Shown: piece by piece, positions 28,401 through 38,029 of the stretch | Layout of the letters: every line of letters starts with the position of its first letter | How positions within the stretch are numbered: the first letter of the stretch is position 1 | Source: Oreocharis arfaki | Lineage: Eukaryota; Chordata; Aves; Passeriformes; Paramythiidae | Length of the DNA stretch: 64,000 nucleotides | Direction of reading: 5' to 3' | Assembly (NCBI GenBank): GCA_013398015.1 | Contig: VZRR01010232.1 | Span: forward strand, 1,145,065 to 1,209,064 | The notes under the pieces: model-generated | What the model saw: only the letters and a program-made list of their open reading frames with translations | What the model was told of the DNA's origin: nothing | Database searches by the model: none | Made by a program: the position numbers and the translations under genes

Positions 28401-28420
28401 GGCGGGGGCGCGGGCAGGGG
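28399..28420 (+). other. G-quadruplex-forming motif
   Basis: Four G runs of 4, 5, 3 and 4 are separated by loops of 1, 3 and 2 bases on the plus strand, meeting the usual G3+N1-7 pattern. The motif directly abuts the minus-strand splice donor at 28,398, on the DNA strand complementary to the proposed transcript. Folding is a prediction, not shown. Confidence 0.6.
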
Positions 28421-28481
28421 CTCGGCCCCTCAGGAGATCATGCCGGCGGAGCGCGGGGCCGGCGGCGGAGCGGCTGCTCCG

Positions 28482-28598
28482 NNNNNNNNNNNNNNNNNNN
28501 NNNNNNNNNNNNNNNNNNNNNNNNNNNNNNNNNNNNNNNNNNNNNNNNNNNNNNNNNNNNNNNNNNNNNNNNNNNNNNNNNNNNNNNNNNNNNNNNNN
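28482..28598. other. Assembly gap of 117 N
   Basis: All bases are N. The gap sits between the GC-rich island on the left and a pure pyrimidine tract on the right, both of which sequence poorly. Frames that run through it are meaningless. Confidence 0.99.
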
Positions 28599-28800
28599 TT
28601 CTTCTTTCTTTCCCCCCTTCTGCTTTTATTCCTTTTTTTCTTTCATCCCACTTTTTTCCTTTTTCCTCCCTTTTCACCCCACTGTTCTCCCCTTTCCTCA
28701 TTTTTCCCCTTCTCGCCATTCCGTTCCATTTTCCCACCGCCTTTTTCCTGACCCCTTTCCCTTTTTCAGCCACCTCCCCCATTTCCCCTCGCATTTCGTG
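28599..28800 (+). repeat. Polypyrimidine tract next to gap
   Basis: About 200 bases that are overwhelmingly C and T on the plus strand, directly right of the gap. A similar pyrimidine-rich stretch resumes at about 29,247 on the far side of the CR1 insertion, which suggests one original tract that the LINE interrupted. Confidence 0.85.
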
Positions 28801-28801
28801 C

Positions 28802-29246
28802 AATCACAGAGTCGTTAGGGTTGGAAAAGACCTTTAAGACCAAGACCATCAAATCCCACCACTACCCCAGAACGGCCAAGCCCACCGCTAAACTGCGTAT
28901 CCAAAGTACCGCATCTGCACATCACCTAAATACCTCCAGGGATGCTGACCCCACCACTTCCCTGGGCGATCTGTTCCAGTGCTTGACAATCCTTTCTGTG
29001 AAGAATTTTTTTCCTGATATCCTATCAAACCTGCCCTGTTGCAACTTGAGGCTGTTTCCTCTCATTGCTCTTCCTTGGGAGATGAGACCAAAGCCCCACC
29101 TGGCTGCAGCCTCCTTTCAGCTAGTAGTAAAAATCGGTCACATCTCTTGTGAGTCTCCTTTTCTCCAGGCCAAACTACCCCAGCTCCTTGTAAGACTTGT
29201 GCTTTAGACCCTTCACCAGCTTCACTGCCCTACTTTGGACACTGTT
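28802..29246 (-). mobile_element. CR1 LINE, 5'-truncated 3' end
   Basis: The plus strand is the reverse complement of the avian CR1 3' end. It begins with an AATCACAGAGTCGTTAGGG-like terminus and GGTTGGAAAAGACC. It passes through ACCTCCAGGGATGCTGACCC, CACTTCCCTGGGCGATCTG and TGCAACTTGAGGCTGTTTCC, and ends near CTTCACCAGCTTCACTGCCC. About 445 bp remain, covering the 3' UTR and the last part of the reverse-transcriptase ORF in antisense. CR1 moves by target-primed reverse transcription and is usually truncated like this. The copy has many point changes and is not mobile. It lies within a pyrimidine-rich tract just upstream of the CpG island. Confidence 0.92.
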
Positions 29247-29325
29247 TTCTCCCTTCCTCCTTTTTTTAATTGATTTTTCCCTCCTTCTCCTTTTTTTTCT
29301 CCCATCCCTCTCCCTACCAAAGCCT
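29247..29325 (+). repeat. Polypyrimidine tract, right part
   Basis: Mostly C and T with a short AATTGA interruption. It continues the tract seen at 28,599-28,800 after the CR1 copy. Confidence 0.7.
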
Positions 29326-29877
29326 TTTAGCAAAGCAGACTGTGCCCGGTGGCCAAGTGGCAGCAGGGGCTCAGCCACCCAGTGTGGTAAAAAGGCTCCA
29401 GCAGCAACACAGCTCTTTTTCCCTTGGAGTTCCACGTGTTGGAGACAGAATCGGTGGAAATGGTTTTTTTCTACTCTAAGAAGTTGGTTGTTTTGCAGCC
29501 ATATGCGCATGCTTTGGTTTTAGCAGATGGCAATGAGTGCTTTCCTTCCGTGTTTTACTCTGAAGCTCAGTATCAAGACAGAAAGAGTTTGCAGTAAGCT
29601 CAGTAGCTACTGACTGCTGGTTGCTGGGACAGGTTAAACTTATGTTCAAGGAGAACTTTCCATCACATGCCCACTTGCTGCTCTTCCCTTCCCTTTATGA
29701 GCCTGGGACCCTCCCTTCCCTTAAAATGCCAATAAAGTGCCAGGTTTGGTTCATTGAAGGTCCATAAAATCTGTTCCCAGCTAAAGCACAGGGGGTACAC
29801 CATGTAACCCTACACATGCACTCCTTCCACCTGTTGTACATTATATGCAAAGTTTCTGTGTTCATCTTATCTCCAGA

Positions 29878-29880
<3 letters not shown>
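29326..29880. other. Non-coding stretch, no gene seen
   Basis: Ordinary unique-looking sequence between the pyrimidine tract and the A30 run. It contains an AATAAA near 29,731 but no recognisable transcript body. Confidence 0.45.

Positions 29881-29910
<30 letters not shown>
29881..29910. repeat. A30 homopolymer
   Basis: Thirty consecutive A residues. An AATAAA occurs about 150 bp upstream, too far for a normal retroposed mRNA tail, and no target-site duplication was found, so a processed pseudogene is not called. Confidence 0.95.
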
Positions 29911-29912
<2 letters not shown>

Positions 29913-32900
29913 TACTGAAGAAATCTAACAGACCGAAAGAAAACAAAAGCACATCAGCAAAACTGGCGAGTATCAAGCACTGTAAATTTTATCAAGTTAG
30001 TTTATCAAACAACAATTTTGACCTATGGGTCTTCATTTTCTTTTCTGTTATTCTTTTAATTTTTGTACTTTCCTTTTTTTAATATTTCATGACTGTTGTC
30101 CTTTGCTTGCACTGATTTGCAAGTGGATCCAGTTGTCCAGCAATGGCAGGAAATGCTAATTCCATTTAGTTGCCAGAAAAAAGCAATAAAAAAAAATATG
30201 TTTCCCTAAGGCTTCAGCCCACAGTGATAAAAAATCCAGACCAACAAACATATTTTGTTAGAATCAGTCTTATGTGTCCTCTCTTTTCCCACAGAAGAAT
30301 AAAAGTAGGAAAACAGGGCACTAGGCGAACTGAAATATAAATGATGGGCCCTTCCCAGCTCTATATTTTTGGGTTTTATCCCAAATATATCCCCAAGCTG
30401 GGGAGAGAGTGACAGTGTGTACCCCAGAAGTAGGCAAGCCCTAATCACATTTCAGATGTGCCACGTACAGCCATAGCTAAGATTATTTAAAGTTATGGGG
30501 TCAGTGACAGCAGCAGCTGCTGCTCCTGACCTCAAGGGAATCCCAGTCCTGGGTGACACAAACTCTTGTCCCTCCATTTCTCACTGGGGCTTACTGAGGT
30601 GTGGGTGGCTCTTGGAGCTGCTGCAAAGGGCTCCCAGTGCTGAGCTGACCACTGGCAGGAGTGGGCTGCAGGGGCAGAGGGAAATGCAGCAAAGGCAAAG
30701 ATAAAATAACTGTTCCTGTTAGAGGTTACTTATTTTCCCTGCCTTTAGAAAGGAACAGCTGCTACTCAGGTTTGCCAGCACCCAGGACTCAAAAACTGTG
30801 AGTGAGAGACTCAGAAATAGGATGATTGTCTGTAAAACAGTCTGATGTCAAGGGGGAAAAAAACCCAAAAGCCTATTTTCATTTGGCCTGTGATTACTAA
30901 GTCTGCAGAGATCCTTTTTTTCAAGCTTTTTCCTTGGTCCTTGAGGAGCAGAGATCCACTCTTCCCACCCCCCCGCTTTTTAAATGAATGCTGGGGTTCT
31001 AACATCATCAACTAATTCCAGGAGCTGAAGGTTCAAGATAAAAAGAAAAGTATACCATGTCACAAAGCTCACAATGCAATCTCATTGCATTGGCTTTGGC
31101 AGCGGTTCACTTGGCTCTGGAAATAATAAAGTGGGAGACTGAAACGACAAACAAACCGGAGATCCAAACCCAAGTACCACCAGGGAATGCTAAGCAGATG
31201 GCCAGTGAAAGACCAGCCCAAGGAATTGCTACAGCCTTTCCTGGAGGATTACTGACAGCATCCACCGTGGTGGCCTCCTTCCTATGAGCTTGCCTGGCAT
31301 GGTTTACATCTTGATGTCCTTGTAAAGAATTAAGAGGAATAAACAAGCTAGAAAGACCTCTCAAATGGAGATTTGTGCACCTTCTCAATAGCAAACCGGG
31401 AGACCTGAGGGTGTTCAAGAATCCACAGAAGGGTCAGGACCAACCCTGCATTTCCGTAGCATGTTGGGCCTCCATTGCTTTAATTGTTTATTGAGCTGTC
31501 ACTGAGATATCACTGGTGTGTGCTTTCAGGAAGGATGCTTGCAGCATGCTCCTACTAAAATGTCTGCTTTGTTTCGATATGCCATATTATTATTTTGTCA
31601 AGAGAATTTATATAAAAGTTGCAAAATTAATTATCTGTGCTAAACAGGAGCTGACACAATGGAAATGAGATATTGGGGTGCCCCATAAATATGCAAGTGT
31701 GAGCATATGAAATCTTATGTAGCAATTCATTTTTAGAAAGAGAAAAAAGACCCTAAATTATATTGTCTTCTGTCATATCCGGTTTGCTCAGCAGAGAAAA
31801 CCACACGAATATCAACTGTGGCCATTTGAACTAAGCAGTGTGGTAAAACAGCCTGCAGAGCTCCATCAAGACAGATCCTTTCTGCTTATCTTCATCAATA
31901 CATTGGTTTACTGGAAAAGAAAACAGATATTGTGGAACAGGTTTCAGACTGCCAACCCCAGCAGAATCTCTGTGCTGCCAAGTAGGATTTCTCTTTAGTC
32001 TGTGTCCATCCCCAGCATTTAGCAGAGCTGACCTGTCTTGTTGTGCTTCTCAGCTGCTTTCTTCAATTTTCACTCTTCTTACCAGTCTAGAAAGGCAATG
32101 TTTAGCACTGACTAAACCCTACGTGCTCTCCTCACAGGGATCAGGATTTTGAACTTTGGACTCAATAGGAAAAGTTTTCAACAAGCACCTGGAGCTAAAT
32201 CCTACCCACCATATTTGTGGGTGTTGCCCCGTTACCTGCCAGTTTGAAATAAGCAGGATTTAATCATTTGGGGATGACAGTGAATTACAGCCCCCCGTGC
32301 AGGAATAGAGCGCTCCTGTCCTGCTCTCCCAGCCCGTCTGCTCGCAGGCTGGTGCATCACTGGAGCACAGCCAGGCAGCCATGGAAATGCACTGAGTGAA
32401 TAAGTTCGTCCTTCCCTATCAGTTAATAAAGATAATTACAAAGGCCAGCATATATTCATTTGGGTTCAGTCCTTTTCCCACTCAAATTAATGTTGGTTTT
32501 GCCATTGATGCTGATTTTAGGAGAAGCTGGCCCGACATTAGGGAGCTAAAATTAGATTGCTTCTGCCATCTTCCCTGTATCAGCCAAGGGAGATACTGGC
32601 CCAGCCAGGAATCAGCACTGACTCAAGGAACAGCCCAGATATCCTGGGAATGACTCTGCTGGGCTCCAACACTGACTGCAGGAGCTCAGGCAGTGGGACC
32701 CCACGATGATCCAAGTGCCACCTCCATCCCACAACACCGCTGCCAGGCCCCCCAGGCGTGCTCACCCCTCTGGAACTCATCTGCCAAAACCAGCACTAAA
32801 TGAGGGCAGAGAAGGAGACACACAGAGAAAATCCTTACCCCCTGAGGGCTCAGAGTCAGGGGATGGCAGCTCTTGGAGAGGATGCCCACGTATGTTCACA

Positions 32901-33828
32901 CCCGTGTGTGACACACGGCGCCGTCCTCAGACACTCCCTGTGCGGGGCTGTGGGATTTTTATCCCCTTTCCACAACACCAAAGTTGCTTGTTATCAATAT
33001 TGGTGATGCCACTCGAAAAAGTCAGGGGAAATCCATCACGGCCCGTGAGGTTATTCTGGTGTAACGAGCAGCCCTTGTACCTCATTTTTCAGCAGTGCGA
33101 CTCAGCCCTTACAGCTCCATTTCTGTGCAGCACAAAGCCACGGAGGCAGTGGCTCAATGCAAAGCCTGGGGGGCTTTTCTGCAGCCCAGCAGCTCAGGAT
33201 CTCCATGCAGAGGTGCAGATGTGGATATGTACACGTAAATATAATATACATACAATTAGCCTCCACGGTTTTCCTCTGAAAAGCAGTATTTTCCTTTTAG
33301 GCACCAGCCTACCCATCAATGTGCCTGAGTATAGAGACACACAGACATCTAGCAGCAAGGCTGAAAAACCTCCTCAGCCACACTCCCATGGAGCGCACGT
33401 AGCACCCTGATTTGCACGCACCTTGGAAATACAAACAGTTCCTCTCTTCTCAAATTCTGCTGCTACAATAACTTTGCAGACAACTTTGCCTACTGGACTT
33501 GCTTCATGGTGGGAGTAACTACCAGCAATAGCTCGCCTGCTCCTCGGAGCAGAGTCACATGCTGGGATTGCTCATATGCCATTCAGATTCTCTAACAACT
33601 GAGAGAGAGAGAAAAAGAGAGGGAAAAAATGCAACTATTTCTAACAGAGACACATTCCTCTGTTGCCTCTGCTTTGACTGCAAATGCTGTTACACTGATT
33701 TCTGACTGGTCAATCCCCACCCTGTTTCTATAAACACAGAAGACGACTGTTTGTAACTCCAAACTCCCAGTCTTGTGCCCGATAACATTTGCCAGTCAGC
33801 TCCCAAGGCGAGCTTCACTCAGGAATTG
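29911..33828. other. Intergenic or intronic stretch, possible conserved segment
   Basis: No supportable exon. The part from about 31,555 to 31,790 is AT-rich, non-repetitive and carries homeobox- and octamer-like words (AATTAATT, ATATGCAAG), the look of a conserved non-coding element, but conservation cannot be judged from one sequence. Near 32,470-32,530 a piece has the flavour of an old decayed repeat that I could not name. If the minus-strand gene is real, this lies between its two proposed promoters. Confidence 0.4.
33601..33629. repeat. GA-rich microsatellite
   Basis: A (GA)6 run followed by A- and G-rich sequence. Confidence 0.85.
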
Positions 33829-33860
33829 AAAAAAAGAAAAAAAGAAAAAAAAAAAGAAGG
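33829..33860. repeat. A-rich tract with GAAAAA units
   Basis: Runs of A broken by single G residues. It lies about 35 bp inside the proposed intron that starts at 33,895 on the minus strand. Confidence 0.85.
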
Positions 33861-33895
33861 AATGGCAGATTAAACAGATCAGCTCTGATTCTTAC

Positions 33896-33935
33896 CTTCA
33901 GAAGCAGACTTCGTTCAAAGCCCACAAATACTTTT
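33896..33935 (-). other. Candidate alternative first exon, minus strand
   Basis: On the minus strand, GCTTCTGAAG|GTAAGAATC is a near-perfect splice donor, with the exon ending at 33,896. A TATA/MEF2-like sequence lies about 60-70 bp upstream of the donor, so a start site some 25-30 bp after it would leave a first exon of roughly 30-45 bases, presumably 5' UTR. The start given is an estimate. The exon would splice leftwards towards the CpG-island gene. An open frame crosses it but reads through unspliced sequence and resembles nothing known. Confidence 0.4.
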
Positions 33936-33949
33936 ACTTTGCTGTAAGT

Positions 33950-34060
33950 CTGAGCTATTTTTAGGTTCCCTCTGGGACGCCATATAGGGAGAGCAGCCCC
34001 CTCCCTATCATTACTAATCTGCCGAACATAACAGCAGGACACCTGCTGCTGGTGAGTCAT
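33950..34060 (-). promoter_or_regulatory. Candidate MEF2/TATA-type promoter or enhancer
   Basis: Within about 110 bp lie a perfect MEF2 site (CTATTTTTAG, 33,955-33,964; CTAAAAATAG on the minus strand, which could also act as TATA) and a CArG-like box with one deviation (CCATATAGGG, 33,980-33,989). An E-box CACCTG (34,040-34,045) and an AP-1 site TGAGTCA (34,053-34,059) follow. The mix is typical of muscle- or activity-dependent control regions bound by MEF2, SRF, bHLH and AP-1 factors. A strong minus-strand donor follows at 33,896. The motifs are seen directly. Promoter function, tissue and link to the CpG-island gene 5.5 kb away are inference. Short motifs occur by chance, so the density and the adjoining donor are the main argument. 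Confidence 0.45.
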
Positions 34061-37000
34061 GTTTTGTGTGGAGCTAATGGTATATATATATAGGCAAAAC
34101 TGAAGACAATTGCTTATTTGCCTCCCTACCCCATGTGTTGTTTGTTGCTCTAAGCAAATCAAATCACTGCAATGAAGACAGTGTAAAGAAGACAAATACA
34201 CAGGAAAATTCATGTTGGGCTTCAGACCAGAAGCTCTAGAAGTGCACAGCAGAATGGTGCTTGTTTGTATTTGTGCTGTGTATACCTGTGTGTGTACACG
34301 TCTGTGCACTTTTGCACGTGCACAGAGTGGTTGTGCCTTTAGAAGCTCCTGCCCTGGTACATGCAAACCAGTGTTTTCACTGAAAACAAGAATGGCAATT
34401 CAATGATTCAAATTCTAAAGCTCTATCCCCAACCTGTCTTCCTTACTTACAGCAAGAGCGAATGAGCATGGAAAAGGGGCAAATGTAGGGAAAACTCAGG
34501 TTTAGACCTGCCAGCATGGAGACACTTACCACATGTTCCCTATATAAGCTTCCAGAAAGGAGGCAGAAGTAGCTTTGTGGCTGTAGAGCAGCTGTTAAAC
34601 ATCAGCTGTGTTCCCCTTTGTTTGCTTCACAGCCATTACTTGCAGTGACAAACATATCTGTAGGACAGCCCCTGCTCTGTGCTGGGAGCCTGATTTAGCT
34701 CCGGCCCTCAAGCCATGCATTTCATTGTTATGGCTTCACTTCTAAACTTTTGAGAGCTGCAGTAAAGTGCTGCTAGGTTTGGCTTTGTGATCTCTGAAAG
34801 ATCTCTTTTTTATTCCTTACTCCCCTCTCTTTCTCTCCTGTATTATGATTATTATTATTATTTTCAAAATGTGAACTTTTTGTTGTTCCTGTCTTTGGAG
34901 AAAAGCACTGTTGTAATCTCCTGCCTTGGGCAGTACTTCTATTTGTGGTGGATACGCACCATTCCTAACCTCAACTCACCCTACTGTCCTTAAATTCTAC
35001 AGCATAGTCCCTCTTATTAAAGGCAATGCTGAAATGTCCACTGACCAGTGGAAATAGGGTGGGCACTTATAGAAGGTGTTGCAATATCTCACAATAACTT
35101 GAATGACTTGAATAACAGTCACACCCAGAATCACCACGAAGCATTGCAAGCCATACCCTGACTGATAGAACCGCATAAACGTGTTTCTTCCTTCCCAAAG
35201 TATCCAGTGAAAAACTTCCTGGCGGTTTATAAAACCATCATATTGAATGTACTGCAGGAGAATGGGTTTAAAATACATCTAAGGAAGATATCTCTGTTCC
35301 CAGAGAACTGCGTAGATTTTTAAACACCTTTCTTTAGGACCTTGCTTCCCCCCGCCTCATCTCCTTCTCCTGTTGAACTGAGTGAGGGGTGGTAGAAACT
35401 AAAAAACTTTCCCAGCCTGCCAAGTTACCGTTCTCTGAGAGGGGCTGGACTAGGCAGCAGCAAATGGCCAAATTTTACTTCTTTGAGCAGTGTAGGGACA
35501 TATGCTGCATAAAACCCTTCAAAAGATGAATGAAGATACTAAAAAATTGCATTTCTATATGTTTTAGGCTCTCTAAACAGAGTTCAGAAATATCTTTCAA
35601 GCCCAGTAATTTAAAATAACCTCTGGCAGATCAACATCTTACCCCTTAAAAACAACCATCAATCAAATCCTGAATGTTTGGGGAAAGACAACGTGCCCCA
35701 AATATCAACCCTGGGTCTTGTCCACCAAATAAAGGTATAAAGAAAGCAAGCCACGTGTCCTTTCCTTTCTGTATCCAGCTGCTTCTCTGGGTTCTGCTGT
35801 AGCAGAAGCAGCAGGATGTCAGGCAGACAGACCCTGCAGCATTCCCATTTTCATCAGGAGTGTGTCCATGACCCACGGGCTCTGCAATGCTCTATCCTCC
35901 CCTAGTGACCAGAGCACGCTGAGGGTATTGAACCAGCTGAGCCTTCGAGCTCAGCAGAGCTGCTGCATCCCAGCAGCGGCAGCAGATTTGGCTTTGTGCT
36001 TCTGGCTTTGTCCTCTCTGGTGCCAAAAACCAACCAAACCCCCCCTTCTCACTCACTTTCATCTCAGGAGGACAAGAGTAACCAGCTGCAGTGGGGAGAG
36101 GGAGGGACTGAGCGGGAGGGTGAGCTCTCCCCTGACATTTCTCTGAGGACAGCCTGAGCGTGCCATCCTCATATCAACCAACACAGCACCTTTATCTGTC
36201 TGCTAAACAAAAAAGTAGAAGCATAAGGGGAAAAAAAATAATCCCAAACCCCTCGACATGTCTGCCTTGAATCCCAATTGGAAAAGAGTTGTTTGCCTTA
36301 ATTCTAAATGTATTTAGAATGTGGAGCATATATTTCCAAAGGATGTTTTGTATTTACAGCGTGTCTGTCTGGTTATACTGCTGCAATGTAATTGTTTTCC
36401 TGCTGAGAATTATAGCAGGGAAGTTACTCTGGGTACAATTACAGCTCTTTATAGTTCTGCTTTGGAATTTAGAGGCTTCTGTGCACCACTCCCTCCTCCT
36501 TGCTTAGAGGCACTGGCCTTGGAGCGCCTTGTGACACTGCCAGCGACGTGACATGTGGATGCATTTGAGGTTTAGTTGCTAGAAATGGGTACTGCAGTAA
36601 TGGAACAAGGAGGGATCTGTAACAAATCCCCAATGCTGAGGCTGGAGCTGGGTCAATCTAAGACAAAACTTTGCTTGGTCTCTGCCTGGGGGAAGCAAAA
36701 AGGCATCAATTCCTGCCTGGCAGGGCTTTGGGAGTGAGAGCAGGATTTGTATCCAAAAGTCTGTTGGTTTGTTTGGGTTTTTTGTTTTGGTTTTCCCTTT
36801 TTTTTTTTTTAATTATTTCATGAAAGGATTCACTCCTGAGCACAGGATCAGCACAAGGTCAGTGTTAATATCAGACACAAAGCCTTGCAGTGTGGGTAAG
36901 CTACGGACACAGCTGGGCCAAGCTGTTGTCAGTTCATCCACTGCTTCCTGGTGGCAAACACTTCTTGACACATTTTGTAACTGTAGTTTTCCCTTTTGCC

Positions 37001-38029
37001 TCCAGATCTTTAAGGCTTGATGCTGGAATCAGGTTTGCACCATGAATCTCTTCCTTCTCTCAAAGCATTGCCTGTTGCTGCTGATCCTTCTGAGCAGAGA
37101 GCCGAGTCACGGCCGTGCTGGAGCCACCCAAGACAGCCTCGATATTAGCTCAACACAAGCCACGTGGATGGCAGTGGAACAATTCCAGCACCTGAGGAAT
37201 CCTGGCAATCCTCTGCAGGGCAGGGCAGAGCACTCTGGGGCAGCCCTGTTGCTCTCCTGCCCAGATGGTGCAGCTGCAGGAGCAAATGTCCTCCTTTGCA
37301 GAGCAGCACCGTGTGTTTCAGAACAAAATGTCAATGAGCTTTCCAGATTAAAACATTAAAAATGTATGAACAACAACTGTCGCACACGAGGAGGCTGATA
37401 ACACTGGGAGAGCTTTTCCTTTTGAGATCGGGTGAGGCCGTTTTTAATATCACTGTGTTCCTCCCCAGTTATAGTGTCAAGAAAGTGAAGACCAGGAAGG
37501 CTCATTAAGTCTTCCTTTGACCTTATAACAGACCAGTGGATTTTACCCAGCTATTTCTAATCGAACAGAGCTATAAGTCCCAAAAAAGTCAATAGTGGAG
37601 AATAGCAGCAAGTCTTACTCTGGAGACATCAAAAAACAAAGAATTCTCTTATTTTGTCCTCTTGATTAAGGGCTCTAATGACTAAAATCAATTAAAATAA
37701 AACAATTAACATAAAAAAAAAAAACAAAAACCCCTCACCAAGCCCACCACTCATTTAATAATATCTGTTTCAGCTTTCAGATACAGGCACTTCTTTTATT
37801 TTTCTCTCCTTTTAGGACAGAGTTATTTTCTTCCCAGAACAGACTCATGCACCAAAAAGAAAAAAGTCACCTCAGACCATTTTTTGGTCCATGAAACACA
37901 CTGAACCTTTCAGGTCTCCTATTGTAAAACATTTCCTCATACCCTCAAATACCTTCAGCCCTTCTTTCCTACCCACTTTCCAACTTCTTCATATCCTTAC
38001 GAAGTTTTGACGCACTATTTTGCTACTTG
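34061..38029. other. Non-coding stretch, no gene seen
   Basis: A TA-dinucleotide run lies at about 34,080-34,092. The part around 36,290-36,470 is AT-rich and non-repetitive, with a 9-bp-arm inverted repeat at 36,301-36,320 (ATTCTAAAT, two bases, ATTTAGAAT), and looks like a possible conserved non-coding element. A plus-strand open frame at 37,042-37,359 begins with a signal-peptide-like stretch but has no other support. No exon is called. Confidence 0.4.

Larger units (their letters stand above)
27600..28481 (-). promoter_or_regulatory. CpG island promoter, probable minus-strand gene start
   Basis: GC content and CpG density rise sharply from about 27.65 kb up to the assembly gap, in strong contrast to the AT-rich flanks. 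Such an island usually marks the promoter and first exon of a broadly expressed vertebrate gene. Direction is inferred from two good splice donors reading on the minus strand: ACAG|GTGAGA at 27,651/27,650 and CCG|GTGAGTG at 28,398/28,397. No equally good plus-strand donor was noticed in the island, though a bidirectional promoter cannot be excluded. Open minus-strand frames of about 80-110 codons run into the 27.65 kb donor, but their Arg/Gly/Pro-rich composition is what GC-rich DNA gives in any frame, so no protein is called. The far end of the island lies in or beyond the gap. Gene identity is unknown. Confidence 0.65.

Noticed and set aside
27804..28837. Long plus-strand frames crossing the gap (up to 315 codons)
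   Set aside because: They run through 117 N and owe their length to GC-rich DNA without stop codons and to pyrimidine-rich sequence.
28821..29207. 128-codon plus-strand open frame
   Set aside because: It is the antisense reading of the CR1 3' end.
29690..29910. Possible processed pseudogene ending in A30
   Set aside because: AATAAA is about 150 bp from the A run, no parent coding sequence was recognised and no flanking duplication was found.
32465..32535. Possible old repeat (TTGCCATTGATGCTGATTTT and nearby)
   Set aside because: It has a faint resemblance to a common old reptile/bird repeat, but is too short and diverged to name.
32706..33410. 234-codon plus-strand open frame
   Set aside because: Pro/Ser/His-rich with no recognised domain, no conserved-looking exon borders and conflicting minus-strand frames.
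33815..34366. 183-codon minus-strand open frame
   Set aside because: It reads straight through the strong donor at 33,896 into poly-A/T sequence. The promoter and short first-exon reading fits better.
34997..35278. 93-codon minus-strand frame with one hydrophobic segment
   Set aside because: It looks somewhat protein-like but has no splice sites, homologue or promoter to support it.
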